DNA of 64,000 nucleotides. It comes from G963678445 sp963678445 (GTDB taxonomy: Bacteria > Hydrogenedentota > Hydrogenedentia > Hydrogenedentales > G963678445). Within the stretch, counting starts at the first letter, position 1. Every line of letters begins with the position of its first letter. The stretch covers positions 4,588,001-4,652,000 of the forward strand of contig OY782877.1 of NCBI GenBank assembly GCA_963678445.1. The letters run 5' to 3'. Shown piece by piece: positions 42,469 to 50,876 of the stretch. The translations under genes were made by a program, and so were the position numbers. Below the pieces are notes generated by a model that saw only the letters and a list, made by a program, of their open reading frames with translations, was not told the DNA's origin and ran no database searches.

Positions 42469-44031
42469 TCAGGACTCGTGGAAAACGACAGCTTCAAAAA
42501 CTTCGAATGATGCTCCTTTTCCCCAAGCATCTTTTTCCAACCCCGCCTTTTCTGAAAGATGCTCTAATGTAGTTGGCAAATCCCAACCTTGTTCCGGTGC
42601 CACTTGTGGCAGGAAAACGGCGCGACGCCCCTCTTTGTTAAGTAATATGCCATGTTTTCCAATGGATATATCTTCATAGGATGGCACTGGATGAGGTGGG
42701 GTTAGCATGGATATCTCAATCTGGAGCTCATTGATTTCGGATGCGGTAACGGGACGGAATCGAGGATCGTTGAAGGCGGCGTTGAGGGCATTCGCAATAA
42801 CGGTTTTGTATAGGGGACGGCTGGGGAAAATATCCCCTATACAGCCACGTAGTTGCGCTTCTTTTTTCAACGTAACAAAGGCTCCGCGAACTGCATTGGT
42901 TGCCGTGGTCGGCGTATACTTTAGTTCTTTCGCCGTAGGAACGCGTTGGTGTTGGGCGGCAAAAACAAGCGCATCTCTGGCCAGTTTAAGTAAGGCGGTT
43001 TTTTCTTCCTCGGAGAGAGTGCCTTCGGAGGGGATCTCTACTTTTTCCCCGGTTTCCCACACGCCCGTAGCAGCAGCGCTCAGGTAACTGACGCAATGGC
43101 TATAATCTCCGGTCATTTCGCCTGAGGTGGTATAGTGCAGCAGGTGCATTTTCGCTTTTGAAGGCAGCATGGAAAGCAAGATGGCTATCGGAGCACGGCC
43201 ACAAATGGTAGCGCCTGTCTCATTTATATATTCGTAGAACGATTCGGGATCTTTTGCTTCCACATATTCATAGGCCCCCAGGTCCAGTTTTCGCAATCCT
43301 TCGGGGATATTTTCACGAAACGGAAGATAGCGAAAGTGGAGACCGTAGTGGGTAAAATCAGAGCTTGCAACGATCAGCGTGCTGTCGTCAATAAGGGAAT
43401 GCAGGATATCCGCAATGCTGTGGATACTGTCCAGGTCCAATTCACCGACTACGATGGGAACGAGCGAAAAACCTTCTACCGCCATCTGTAGTAAAGGTAG
43501 TTGTATTTGCACACTGTGCTCCGCAGTGTGCGCATGATCTAAAGATTGAAATTGGGGGTATTTCAACAAACGATCAATAAAATCGCAATCAATAGGAATC
43601 ACTCCCAAAGGGGTTTTGTAATGGGTGACGGTTGGTACGCTGGCCATATTTTCCATAGGGAGCTGATGACTGGGGCCCATTACGATGATGCGTCGATATG
43701 ACTTCCCCTGGATCTGCCGAATGCCATAGGCTGCCGTTTCCCCTGAAAAACGGTAGCCTGCATGGGGCTGTATCAAGCCCAGGACCGGTTCATTCAATGG
43801 CTCCGCAGTTTTTGTAAGAAACTCTTCCAATTGGTCCCGCAACGTTCTGGCATCAGCAGCATACCAGGACCCTGCCAAATGCGATTCGAGTACTTCTTTG
43901 GTAGTCTCTTTCATGAGGGGTGTAGCCTCCCTATCGCTTGTACCGGCTTGCAGCAACGGTATCGTGTATAACATCGCAATGAATAACGAGGAAATACGAC
44001 AGAGTCTCCCCCATTTTCTTTGGTAACGCAT
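42469..44031 (-). CDS. Exported Memo-AMMECR1 fusion protein (AmmeMemoRadiSam proteins B and A)
   Basis: 520 residues. An N-terminal signal peptide (LFIAMLYTIPLLQAG) precedes a Memo-like domain (about 50-320): LIQPHAGYRFSGETAAYG, VMGPSHQLPM, AHTAEHSVQIQLPLLQ, VASSDFTHYG, with the His residues that bind metal in Memo dioxygenases. An AMMECR1 domain follows (about 340-515): VPTAKELKYTP, RGAFVTLKKEAQLRGCIGDIFPSRPLY in parts, NAAFNDPRF. The two are neighbours or fusions in AmmeMemoRadiSam loci, usually with a radical SAM enzyme, none of which is adjacent. No RBS is evident at the ATG. Confidence 0.88.
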   Translation of the reverse strand: MRYQRKWGRLCRISSLFIAMLYTIPLLQAGTSDREATPLMKETTKEVLESHLAGSWYAADARTLRDQLEEFLTKTAEPLNEPVLGLIQPHAGYRFSGETAAYGIRQIQGKSYRRIIVMGPSHQLPMENMASVPTVTHYKTPLGVIPIDCDFIDRLLKYPQFQSLDHAHTAEHSVQIQLPLLQMAVEGFSLVPIVVGELDLDSIHSIADILHSLIDDSTLIVASSDFTHYGLHFRYLPFRENIPEGLRKLDLGAYEYVEAKDPESFYEYINETGATICGRAPIAILLSMLPSKAKMHLLHYTTSGEMTGDYSHCVSYLSAAATGVWETGEKVEIPSEGTLSEEEKTALLKLARDALVFAAQHQRVPTAKELKYTPTTATNAVRGAFVTLKKEAQLRGCIGDIFPSRPLYKTVIANALNAAFNDPRFRPVTASEINELQIEISMLTPPHPVPSYEDISIGKHGILLNKEGRRAVFLPQVAPEQGWDLPTTLEHLSEKAGLEKDAWGKGASFEVFEAVVFHES

Positions 44032-44093
44032 TTGTTTTTATCGCAGCCTCTGTGACATCGGCCTTCTCTTATCCAGCCTTCATTCATTGTGCG

Positions 44094-44846
44094 TCATTCC
44101 AGTCCTGACGTCAAGGTGTCCATACGCAGATATGCCAGAAATTCCCGATTTCCTGCAGGACCCAGCAAAGGAGAGGGAATAACATCAATTTGCGAGAATC
44201 CCAGTCCACGCGCGGTATCGCAAACCTCGTCGATCACCTGGGTATGCACGTTCTCATCGCGTACCACGCCTCCCTTCCCAACCTGTTCACGACCGGCTTC
44301 AAACTGCGGTTTGATAAGGACAATCCCTTGGGGTGCAGGGGCAAGCAGACTCATCAAGGGTGGAAGCACTATACGCAAGGAAATAAACGAACAGTCTGCT
44401 ACAAAAAAAGAGGGAGTCATCTCCAGTTGTTCGGGTTTTATGTGGCGAATATTGCACCGTTCCATAACAGTGACGCGTGGATCCTGGCGCAATTTCCAGG
44501 CCAGTTGACCATAGCCCACGTCGACAGCGTATACCTGCGCCGCACCATGTTGTAACAGGCAATCCGTAAATCCTCCCGTAGAGGCGCCAACATCAATTGT
44601 AACCGCTCCACTTACATCGGGCTGAAATGCATCAAAAGCGGCTTGGAGTTTTTCTCCGCCTCGACTCACAAAACGGGGCTGCTCACGAATTTCAAAACGC
44701 GTATCGTCTGAAAAACGGGTGCCGGGTTTATCCAGCTTTTCACCGCCAAGACTATACACTTGTCCCGTATGAATGAGTCCCTGCGCTTTGGAGCGGGAAA
44801 TATCCGCCTGGCGTTGAATAAGGATATCAAGACGTTCTTTTTTCAC
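44094..44846 (-). CDS. tlyA: TlyA family rRNA 2'-O-methyltransferase
   Basis: 250 residues with a GTG start. An S4 RNA-binding domain (residues 1-60, RLDILIQRQADISRSKAQGLI) is joined to an FtsJ-like methyltransferase: VSRGGEKLQAAFDAF, SAM loop DVGASTGGFTDCLLQHGA, YAVDVGYGQLAWKLR, VADCSFISLRIVLPPL and LIKPQFEAGR with the catalytic Lys. Family members methylate 16S and 23S rRNA; the hemolysin name is historical. Confidence 0.94.
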   Translation of the reverse strand: MKKERLDILIQRQADISRSKAQGLIHTGQVYSLGGEKLDKPGTRFSDDTRFEIREQPRFVSRGGEKLQAAFDAFQPDVSGAVTIDVGASTGGFTDCLLQHGAAQVYAVDVGYGQLAWKLRQDPRVTVMERCNIRHIKPEQLEMTPSFFVADCSFISLRIVLPPLMSLLAPAPQGIVLIKPQFEAGREQVGKGGVVRDENVHTQVIDEVCDTARGLGFSQIDVIPSPLLGPAGNREFLAYLRMDTLTSGLE

Positions 44847-45163
44847 ATTTTTTCCATTGGTTACCCGCGGCTCCGTATTTACAACTCAGCATGCTTAGCA
44901 GCACATGCAATCCGCAGAAAGATCTTTGTCGCTACTCTATGCTTACGGGGCACAAACCACGTTTTTCCCTGTTTCTACTTTATTCCTGATTCACAAATTA
45001 CAGAAGAAGTTTTAAAACATTTCAGCATGCTTGAAAATATTCATTTCGAAAAAGCATCCAGTTTATGGCATTATAAAGTATCGGCACCAAACAGGAAAAG
45101 TGGATTCCTGCGGAGTGTCAAAATCAGAATGCAACCATACCTTACACCAAAGGGGTTTTCGTA
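44847..45163. other. Intergenic region without recognised content
   Basis: About 317 bp between divergent genes. A plus-strand frame runs through it but shows no similarity or codon pattern of a gene and starts inside tlyA. No clear promoter pair, hairpin or element copy was found. Confidence 0.45.
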
Positions 45164-45940
45164 GTGCATATGCGTAGTAAATGGATATACCGTGGTCTTC
45201 TGGTAATGTTCTTCAGTACGATGGCGCACCTGACAGTGACAGCACAAGAGGTCACTGTCTCCCTGCAAAGTGCAGCCGCTCCCGCTTCTGGCGCTGTATC
45301 GGTTGCAGCAATCCTCGACAGCGCCCCAGACACTTTGGGCGTACTCGTGCTACATCTGCGCTTTCCTACAGAAAAGCTTTCGGTCATGCAAGTCATCCCC
45401 GATTCCAGACTGGAGGATGCCGGAAAAACGGTACAGTCGAACGTGTTAGCAGAAGAAGTTGTTGTGGTCATTTTCGGCGGCAACACCCCTATTACAACAG
45501 GCTCCCTGTGTCAATTCTGGTGCGAGCTCTCCAATAGCGTCTCTGTCGAGGAGCAGATTTCGTTTACCGATCAAAATTCTTCGGCCTCTACCCTCTCTGC
45601 CACGTCGCTTTCCCTGCAATTAAATGCTCAACCTGTTTCCGTTATAGCCTCCCCCGCCACCCACAATGCCGATTACAATACCGACTGGCACATTCGTCTT
45701 TCGGAAGCCTTACGCATGGTACAGTTTTTTAACCTGGACGCTTTCCACTGTGATGTAACGACAGAGGATGGCTTTTCCCCTTACACGGGCACCCAGGATT
45801 GTACGGTACACACTGCGGACCAGAACGCTGACTGGCAGTTGTCATTAAATGAACTTTTGCGCATTATCCAGTTTTACAATGCCTTTGGCTACCACCCCGA
45901 TGCGACCACTGAAGATGGCTTTGCCCCTGGTCCCTTTTAA
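45164..45940 (+). CDS. Secreted cohesin-like protein with two dockerin-like repeats
   Basis: 258 residues. Signal peptide ends near TVTAQ. Residues 28-150 look like a cohesin/type-III fold (VSVAAILDSAPDTLGVLVLHLRFP in parts, VVVIFGGNTPITTGSLCQF). The C-terminus holds two copies of a dockerin-like unit: DYNTDWHIRLSEALRMVQFFN...TEDGFSP and DQNADWQLSLNELLRIIQFYN...TEDGFAPG, with Asp/Asn positions suited to Ca2+. The same unit closes the 1352-residue protein at 53 kb, so it is probably a lineage-specific sorting or assembly tag. The start may be GTG 45164 or ATG 45170. The gene is alone. Confidence 0.8.
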   Translation: MHMRSKWIYRGLLVMFFSTMAHLTVTAQEVTVSLQSAAAPASGAVSVAAILDSAPDTLGVLVLHLRFPTEKLSVMQVIPDSRLEDAGKTVQSNVLAEEVVVVIFGGNTPITTGSLCQFWCELSNSVSVEEQISFTDQNSSASTLSATSLSLQLNAQPVSVIASPATHNADYNTDWHIRLSEALRMVQFFNLDAFHCDVTTEDGFSPYTGTQDCTVHTADQNADWQLSLNELLRIIQFYNAFGYHPDATTEDGFAPGPF

Positions 45941-46057
45941 ATAATGATGGCCTAAAGGTGGATTTGGGTGTATGCTAAACGTTGTTGTTTGAAACGAGCA
46001 TTGTGCTGTTAACGGATGATTCAAAACAGCAAAAAAACGATAAAAGGGGATCTAGCA

Positions 46058-46192
46058 ATGCGGCATGTAAAACATCTGACAGTAACAAAGGCCGTTGTAA
46101 AAGAGGATGATAGTTTCGCGGAGACCATCTTTTTCCAGTTCTTCTTTACTATCGCTTCCATTATGATCGCAGCAGCCACCGGCAATAAATAA
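46058..46192 (+). CDS. 44-residue peptide with a C-terminal membrane segment
   Basis: An open frame from ATG 46058 to TAA 46190-46192 with AGGGG 8 bp upstream. The N-terminal half is charged (RHVKHLTVTKAVVKEDD), the C-terminal half hydrophobic (ETIFFQFFFTIASIMIAAA), ending TGNK. No similarity is known to me. Against it: small size and no obvious promoter. For it: RBS, clean charge/hydrophobic split, and the fact that a dispersed element begins right after the stop. Could be a small membrane protein or a toxin-like peptide. Confidence 0.5.
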   Translation: MRHVKHLTVTKAVVKEDDSFAETIFFQFFFTIASIMIAAATGNK

Positions 46193-46197
46193 TTTGA

Positions 46198-46291
46198 GTG
46201 ACTAACACCTCAAAAATTGTCATAAAAATGAAGCTTTGGTTCGAAAAACGAGGTAACGGCCTCTACTATCATTAGGAATGGCCTTGGCCAC
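46198..46291 (-). repeat. Dispersed element, inverted copy downstream of the small peptide gene
   Basis: Read on the minus strand: AAGTGGCC start, GGCCATTCC, TTCATTTTTATGACAA and AGTCAC end. TTGA occurs at both borders (46194-46197 and 46292-46295), 98 bp apart. The copy is diverged but all blocks are in order. Confidence 0.72.
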
Positions 46292-46360
46292 TTGAAAGAG
46301 CCGTACCGGAACTCTTTAAATTGCAAAGTGGAGGAGAACGCTTTGCGTACTCCTCCCTAA

Positions 46361-46457
46361 AGCGGTCCAGCGACCGCAAGCATTAGGTATGGTCCTTACC
46401 TTCCCTGACCACAGCAAAAATTTCGTTTTTTATGATAACTTCTTAAATCTTAGTCAC
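46361..46457 (+). repeat. Dispersed element, well-preserved copy
   Basis: TAA at 46358-46360 and 46458-46460, exactly 100 bp apart. Perfect 5' hairpin GCGGTC-CAGC-GACCGC, then CAAGCATTAGGTATGGTCC, AAAAATTTCGTTTTTTATGA and TTAGTCAC. It is the best representative of the family and is inverted relative to the copy 70 bp to its left. Confidence 0.88.
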
Positions 46458-46492
46458 TAACGATACAGATACCATGCTCCGGCGCAATCGGA

Positions 46493-47806
46493 TTATTTTA
46501 CGACGTATAATCGCAAACTCGATGGTTCAGGCCAGGGCTTCTCAATCGGTTTATCACGATTCTGACCAAGTGTCTCCCAACGCAGATAATACCGCGTTCC
46601 ATCGGGCCCACTATTACTGCGTATTTGGGGGCGCATATTTGGAAAAGCCGACTCTACCTTGTTCAGTTCTGGCAAAATGTCAGACTTGGGTATGGGCAAC
46701 TGTTCTACCGGCTTCATGGTGTCATTATCCAGCCGCCAAAGCTGTTCCCCTTCTTGCACATGTTTCCAGCCCTGGATAAGCTTTCCCTCGCCATCGACCC
46801 GAACCGGCTGCACAGCAACATCTCTGCCGATTGAACCGCCACCGCTAAAGGCCCATCGGTAACTCCAATTGCTACTTTGGTAAATCTTCCAGCTATCCTC
46901 TTCCAGACGCGCATTGAAAAGCTGTGTATTTCCCGCGTCATCATACTTGTGGTACGTCAACACCGGCCTCTTTTTCGCATCGAACCCCAAACAGAGATTG
47001 GAGTTGATAATGCCGCCGCCAACGGGCACCGGATCAACAATCTCAGCGGTATCCAGCGTCATGGGTACAGGCACTGCTTCACCACGACTGTTCTCCCAAT
47101 GTACCAAATCCTTACTTCGCGCATAACTCAGGTCATGGTTCGTTGCGCAGTCGGGCGTATCCCGCCACACCCAGCACAGATGAAAGTAGCCATCCGGACC
47201 TTTTGATGGCCCACAGATATAGGCATTCATCTTACCTTCCCCATCAGTCAATGGGGTATCGAACAAACGCTTCCATTCCTGTGTTTTCAGGTCGTAGACA
47301 TTGTAAAGCTGGTTCCCCGAACCGCTCCCGCCGTCGCGATAGGTGAAGATCAATTCATTTGACGCTCCCCTGAAAAATTTCGGATAGGTCACGCGAAGCT
47401 CATCCTTGCCCACCATGCTCTTGTGCCGTTTAAAGGTCGTAATATCCATGGGTTTTTCCGTGCGAAAATACTTCAAATGAGAGACGTGCATATTTCCTGA
47501 AAGATGTATATAGCCCTCATCGTCAATTGTCATCGTTATCGAATTATGGCTATCCCACCCAAGTTTTTCCGGCAATACCTTGTAGGTCCACTCGCTTTCA
47601 TCCAGCTTCCGTGACGCCACGGTCATGTTGCGCTCTGCATCATAATAAGCCACAAACTGATACGGAGCCTGCGTAAGCATATAAAAACCCACAGGATGAG
47701 CAGACCACACCTTCGACACCTCAAGCACGTCTACAATTTGCGGCTCCGCCACCGTGGGCAATGCAACAAGAATACAACCTAGTACAACAAGGCACTTTAA
47801 ACGCAT
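46493..47806 (-). CDS. Secreted BNR-4 family protein (sialidase-like or ulvan-lyase-like propeller)
   Basis: 437 residues with a signal peptide (LKCLVVLGCILVALPTVAE). The mature part has repeated beta-propeller blades with Asp-box-like turns (DDEGYIHLSGNMHVSHLKYF, VTYPKFFRG, FTYRDGGSGSGNQLYNVYD, GPDGYFHLCWVWRDTPDCATNHDLSYARS in parts). This is the pattern of the BNR_4 family, which includes PL24/PL25 ulvan lyases. Together with the GH78-type gene at 60 kb it suggests attack on rhamnose-containing polysaccharides, but catalytic residues cannot be assigned here. GGAGGAG RBS. Confidence 0.85.
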   Translation of the reverse strand: MRLKCLVVLGCILVALPTVAEPQIVDVLEVSKVWSAHPVGFYMLTQAPYQFVAYYDAERNMTVASRKLDESEWTYKVLPEKLGWDSHNSITMTIDDEGYIHLSGNMHVSHLKYFRTEKPMDITTFKRHKSMVGKDELRVTYPKFFRGASNELIFTYRDGGSGSGNQLYNVYDLKTQEWKRLFDTPLTDGEGKMNAYICGPSKGPDGYFHLCWVWRDTPDCATNHDLSYARSKDLVHWENSRGEAVPVPMTLDTAEIVDPVPVGGGIINSNLCLGFDAKKRPVLTYHKYDDAGNTQLFNARLEEDSWKIYQSSNWSYRWAFSGGGSIGRDVAVQPVRVDGEGKLIQGWKHVQEGEQLWRLDNDTMKPVEQLPIPKSDILPELNKVESAFPNMRPQIRSNSGPDGTRYYLRWETLGQNRDKPIEKPWPEPSSLRLYVVK

Positions 47807-47945
47807 GTTCTACTTCTCCTCCCTTTTCCGATTATCGCGCCGATAGACTTCCGGCCCGGTAGACTTTACTTTGCATTCAATCATACTCGTTTCTATTTTC
47901 TATAATTCCCTATAAGACGGGTCAATTGGAAGCGTGTACTTTTGA

Positions 47946-49760
47946 TCAGGACTGGAGATAGATTTCCATCTCGCAACGGGAACAAATAAACCGCGCTTCT
48001 AGGCGATGCCCTTCATCGTCGCACAATACCAGCGGCGTGGCGGACTCCCCCGCTTCCTTAGCACAGAGTCCAAGTTGATGACGAAGACAATACCGCGACG
48101 TCATAATCTTTCGCCCTGTAAGATCCAGTCCTGATTCCGCGGCAGGTTCTATCTGCGCCACCCCATGCCGCTGGTAAAATTCTCGGGCGCGTTGGTTAAG
48201 CACATTTCCATAGAAATCAAGAGGCGTCTCAGGATAGGGTTCATCATTTTTCTTCACACCACCGCGGATAACAGGCCGATTCTCTTCTCGTTTCTTGCGC
48301 AATGTCTCCAGCAAAGTACGACGCAACTGATTCACAACTGCGAGTGGAAAAAAACGCGGGCAATCCCAATTCACCACGACATCGGTACATTGAAATTCCG
48401 TATCGCCCGTTTTTTTCAGCTGGCGTTGCAGTGAATCAAGCGCCTGCTGTGCTTTTTTTGCCGGTTCCAACATAGTGTCAACAAAAAGCGCTACCTGCGC
48501 ACCTTCTATATCCTGCGCCTCCAAAAAGATCCCTTCCTCCCGTTCTTGCACGGCGATTTGGATCGGAATACGCCGCGACGGACGGCACTTGCGCAGCTGT
48601 GTCATAAAGACATGATCATGATTACGGTACAATACGATGCCCTTTTTTAACCCTGTCCATTTTTCAGGCACAAGGGTAACGCCATTGACAACATTGATCG
48701 TTGTACCGCACAACCTCCCTTCTCCATCAAAAAAACACACACCATCGCCGGGATGCATTTCTTCCTTAGTATCCAGGGTTACTCCCCATCTATCGACCTC
48801 GACAACCTCGCCCAGATAACTTCCCTTCATTTTGGGGGTGTCTGGGAAGCCAACCCGTTCCCGTTTTCCCTGGAGAAAATACGTGGTGTACCCCCGATTG
48901 AACGTTTTGTCCAGATCAGGCAAAAAACCTGGCGTAGAAAGACCGCTCGAACTCTTGCGCAGGCCCATCTCTTTTAAAAGTGGGTCCAATTGAGCACGAT
49001 AAGCTGCAACAACATTAGATACATACGCGCGATCTTTCAAACGGCCCTCAACTTTGAAAGAGGTAATCCCCACATCCAGCAAAGAACGCAAATGGGCAGA
49101 GAGATTCAGGTCATGTAACGACAGCCAATGTCGGGACGGCTGCACTATATTGCCCTGCTGGTCCAACACCGTATAGGATTTTCGGCAGGGCTGTGCACAA
49201 GACCCGCGATTACCACTACGTCCTCCCAGGGCATAGCTCATATAACATTGACCGCTGTAACCTACACACAACGCGCCATGCACAAAACATTCCAGCTCAA
49301 CGTTGCAGGCACGACGGATGGCACATAGTTGGTCTAAGTCTAATTCACGCGCCAGGATAACGCGTTGAAAGCCCACCTTCTCCAAAAAAGCGACCTTTTC
49401 CGGCGATGCATTATGAACCTGTGTGCTGGCAATAAGCGGCACGGGAGGCAAATCACACTCCAGCAAGCCCATATCCTGGAGAATAACCCCATCCACCCCC
49501 ATCGCATACAAATGTGCAATAAGCTTTGCCGCATCAGCCAATTCCGCATCATGCAGTAACGTGTTTACCGTCACATATATGCGAGCCCAATATCGATGCC
49601 CATACTCGACCAATGCCGCAATATCATCAAGCGTATTGCCCGCATTCACCCGTGCACCAAACCGAGGCGCGCCGATATACACTGCATCCGCTCCACAATC
49701 AATCGCAGCACGCCCACAATCCAATTTTTTTGCCGGCGCAAGTAATTCAACACAACGCAA
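47946..49760 (-). CDS. U32 family peptidase-like protein (RlhA/YegQ-like)
   Basis: 604 residues. The TIM-barrel U32 domain starts ELLAPAKKLDCGRAAIDCGADAVYIGA in parts and has the signature ECFVHGALCVGYSGQC followed by GGRSGNRGSCAQPCR, whose Cys residues bind a cluster in RlhA-type proteins. A long C-terminal part (residues 300-604) adds a DUF3656-like collagenase region, and CSRCEM sits near the end. Family members include prephenate-dependent tRNA/rRNA hydroxylases and putative collagenases. The start is a TTG with AAGGAAAA upstream. A dispersed element sits just before the gene. Confidence 0.9.
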   Translation of the reverse strand: MRCVELLAPAKKLDCGRAAIDCGADAVYIGAPRFGARVNAGNTLDDIAALVEYGHRYWARIYVTVNTLLHDAELADAAKLIAHLYAMGVDGVILQDMGLLECDLPPVPLIASTQVHNASPEKVAFLEKVGFQRVILARELDLDQLCAIRRACNVELECFVHGALCVGYSGQCYMSYALGGRSGNRGSCAQPCRKSYTVLDQQGNIVQPSRHWLSLHDLNLSAHLRSLLDVGITSFKVEGRLKDRAYVSNVVAAYRAQLDPLLKEMGLRKSSSGLSTPGFLPDLDKTFNRGYTTYFLQGKRERVGFPDTPKMKGSYLGEVVEVDRWGVTLDTKEEMHPGDGVCFFDGEGRLCGTTINVVNGVTLVPEKWTGLKKGIVLYRNHDHVFMTQLRKCRPSRRIPIQIAVQEREEGIFLEAQDIEGAQVALFVDTMLEPAKKAQQALDSLQRQLKKTGDTEFQCTDVVVNWDCPRFFPLAVVNQLRRTLLETLRKKREENRPVIRGGVKKNDEPYPETPLDFYGNVLNQRAREFYQRHGVAQIEPAAESGLDLTGRKIMTSRYCLRHQLGLCAKEAGESATPLVLCDDEGHRLEARFICSRCEMEIYLQS

Positions 49761-49783
49761 TGAAGATTTTCCTTATCCCCTAA

Positions 49784-49880
49784 AGTGGCCAGCGCCACTG
49801 GCAATATTTATGCTCCTTGCCATCCCCGACAACCACGAAAATTTCGGTTTTTGTGATAGCTTTTCCTCCGCAATCATACC
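49784..49880 (+). repeat. Dispersed element, copy upstream of the U32 gene
   Basis: After TAA 49781-49783 a perfect AGTGGC-CAGC-GCCACT hairpin, then TATGCTCCTTGCC, ACCACGAAAATTTCGG and GTGATAGCTTTT. The right end is decayed. The stem differs from the GCGGTC/GACCGC form at two paired positions and remains fully paired. Confidence 0.75.
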
Positions 49881-49931
49881 ACACCCGGGCTCCAAAGAAC
49901 CGTTTTCCCCTGCAAATCTAGCCTGAGTCCC

Positions 49932-50029
49932 CAACCGACTTAATTCTAAGAACTAGCATAAAAGACGAAAATCTACTACGACCATCAACGGCAAGGGGAA
50001 TGGCCTTATCTTCGCTCGCTGGACTACTG
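49932..50029 (-). repeat. Dispersed element, inverted copy
   Basis: Minus-strand copy: AGTAGTCCAGCGAGCGAAG start, GGCCATTCC, CGTTGATGGTCGTAGTAGA, ATGCTAGTTCTTAGAA. It abuts the next inverted copy at TTA 50030-50032. Confidence 0.7.
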
Positions 50030-50032
50030 TTA

Positions 50033-50129
50033 GTGACTAAAATCCCAAAAACTCTCCTAAAATAACGAAATTTTACTACGCTCACCAACGGCAAGGACCA
50101 TACCACCTGCTTGCGCTCGATGGACCGCT
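50033..50129 (-). repeat. Dispersed element, inverted copy before the TIGR04073 gene promoter
   Basis: Minus-strand copy running AGCGGTCC at its start to AGTCAC at its end; TTA 50030-50032 and TCA 50130-50132 are exactly 100 bp apart. Its hairpin arm GCGGTCCATCGAGCGC is partly decayed. It ends 23 bp before a sigma-70 promoter. Confidence 0.8.
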
Positions 50130-50152
50130 TCAGGCCGTCTTGGGAAAAACAA

Positions 50153-50181
50153 TTGACAGTGTCTTTTGGCTATGATAGACT
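50153..50181 (+). promoter_or_regulatory. Sigma-70 type promoter of the TIGR04073 gene
   Basis: TTGACA 50153-50158, 17-bp spacer, TAGACT 50176-50181. The leader to the start codon is about 105 nt. Confidence 0.8.
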
Positions 50182-50293
50182 CCAAAGCGATAGGAATGTG
50201 GCGGAGCTGTTGGATTGGTTATGTTTGTGGTGTCAGGGCGTGTAACGGATGCCCTGAGGATAACTTATTTTCGTGGAAGGAGTGATTAGGGCT

Positions 50294-50671
50294 ATGCGAA
50301 AGAACGCTTGGGTAGTCGCGCTGGCGGCCATGTTGACGGTAGCGTTATTGTGCCAAGTAGCACCGGTAAGCGCACAGAGCTATGATGTAGATGAAGATCT
50401 TCCTAAACCGACTGGTTTGGAAAAATCGCTTACCAAATTGGGACGAGGCTTGTCCAACGTCTTCTTGGGCTGGGCTGAGATTCCGGTGACTTTCGACAAA
50501 AAGCTGAAAGAAGGTAAACCTTTTGGCTACCTGTTTGGCGTGGCTCCTGTATTAGGGACAGCGCGTGCATTTATGCGTACAGGTACCGGCGTCTTTGAAG
50601 TTGTTTCCTTTCCGTTTACGGACAGAGAGGTAAACTACGAAGCTGTGTTGGAGCCAGAATATATCTTCTAG
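50294..50671 (+). CDS. TIGR04073-type exosortase-system-associated protein
   Basis: 125 residues with a signal peptide (residues 1-28, cut near VSAQS). The mature part matches the pattern KLGRGLSNVFLGWAEIPVTFDKK, GVAPVLGTARAFMRTGTGVFEVVSFPF in parts, as in TIGR04073. That family tends to occur in genomes with exosortase/PEP-CTERM sorting; no exosortase is seen here, and function is unknown. ATG 50294 is preferred to the in-frame GTG 50273, because AAGGAG lies between them. Confidence 0.75.
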   Translation: MRKNAWVVALAAMLTVALLCQVAPVSAQSYDVDEDLPKPTGLEKSLTKLGRGLSNVFLGWAEIPVTFDKKLKEGKPFGYLFGVAPVLGTARAFMRTGTGVFEVVSFPFTDREVNYEAVLEPEYIF

Positions 50672-50735
50672 CATCTCTGTTATTACAGAATGATGACGAC
50701 GCACGTTCAAAGAATACTATGATCATGATGATCGG

Positions 50736-50762
50736 AGGGCCATGCTTTTTAGGTGTGGCCCT
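50736..50762 (+). terminator. Weak terminator-like hairpin after the TIGR04073 gene
   Basis: AGGGCCA (50736-50742) pairs with TGGCCCT (50756-50762); the 13-nt loop contains five T, and a CTTCTTT tract follows. Low stability. Confidence 0.4.
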
Positions 50763-50876
50763 AGCTTCTTTACGACATCTATAATGTTACAAGCCGGCTT
50801 TATTACGGTCAAAATGTCGATAAAACCCCAAATTTTCCGCGGTTCTCAGGCCGCTTGGGAGTATAAAAAGTAAACT

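Noticed and set aside
44760..45164. Plus-strand frame between tlyA and the cohesin-like gene
   Set aside because: It starts inside tlyA, has no RBS and no domain-like pattern.
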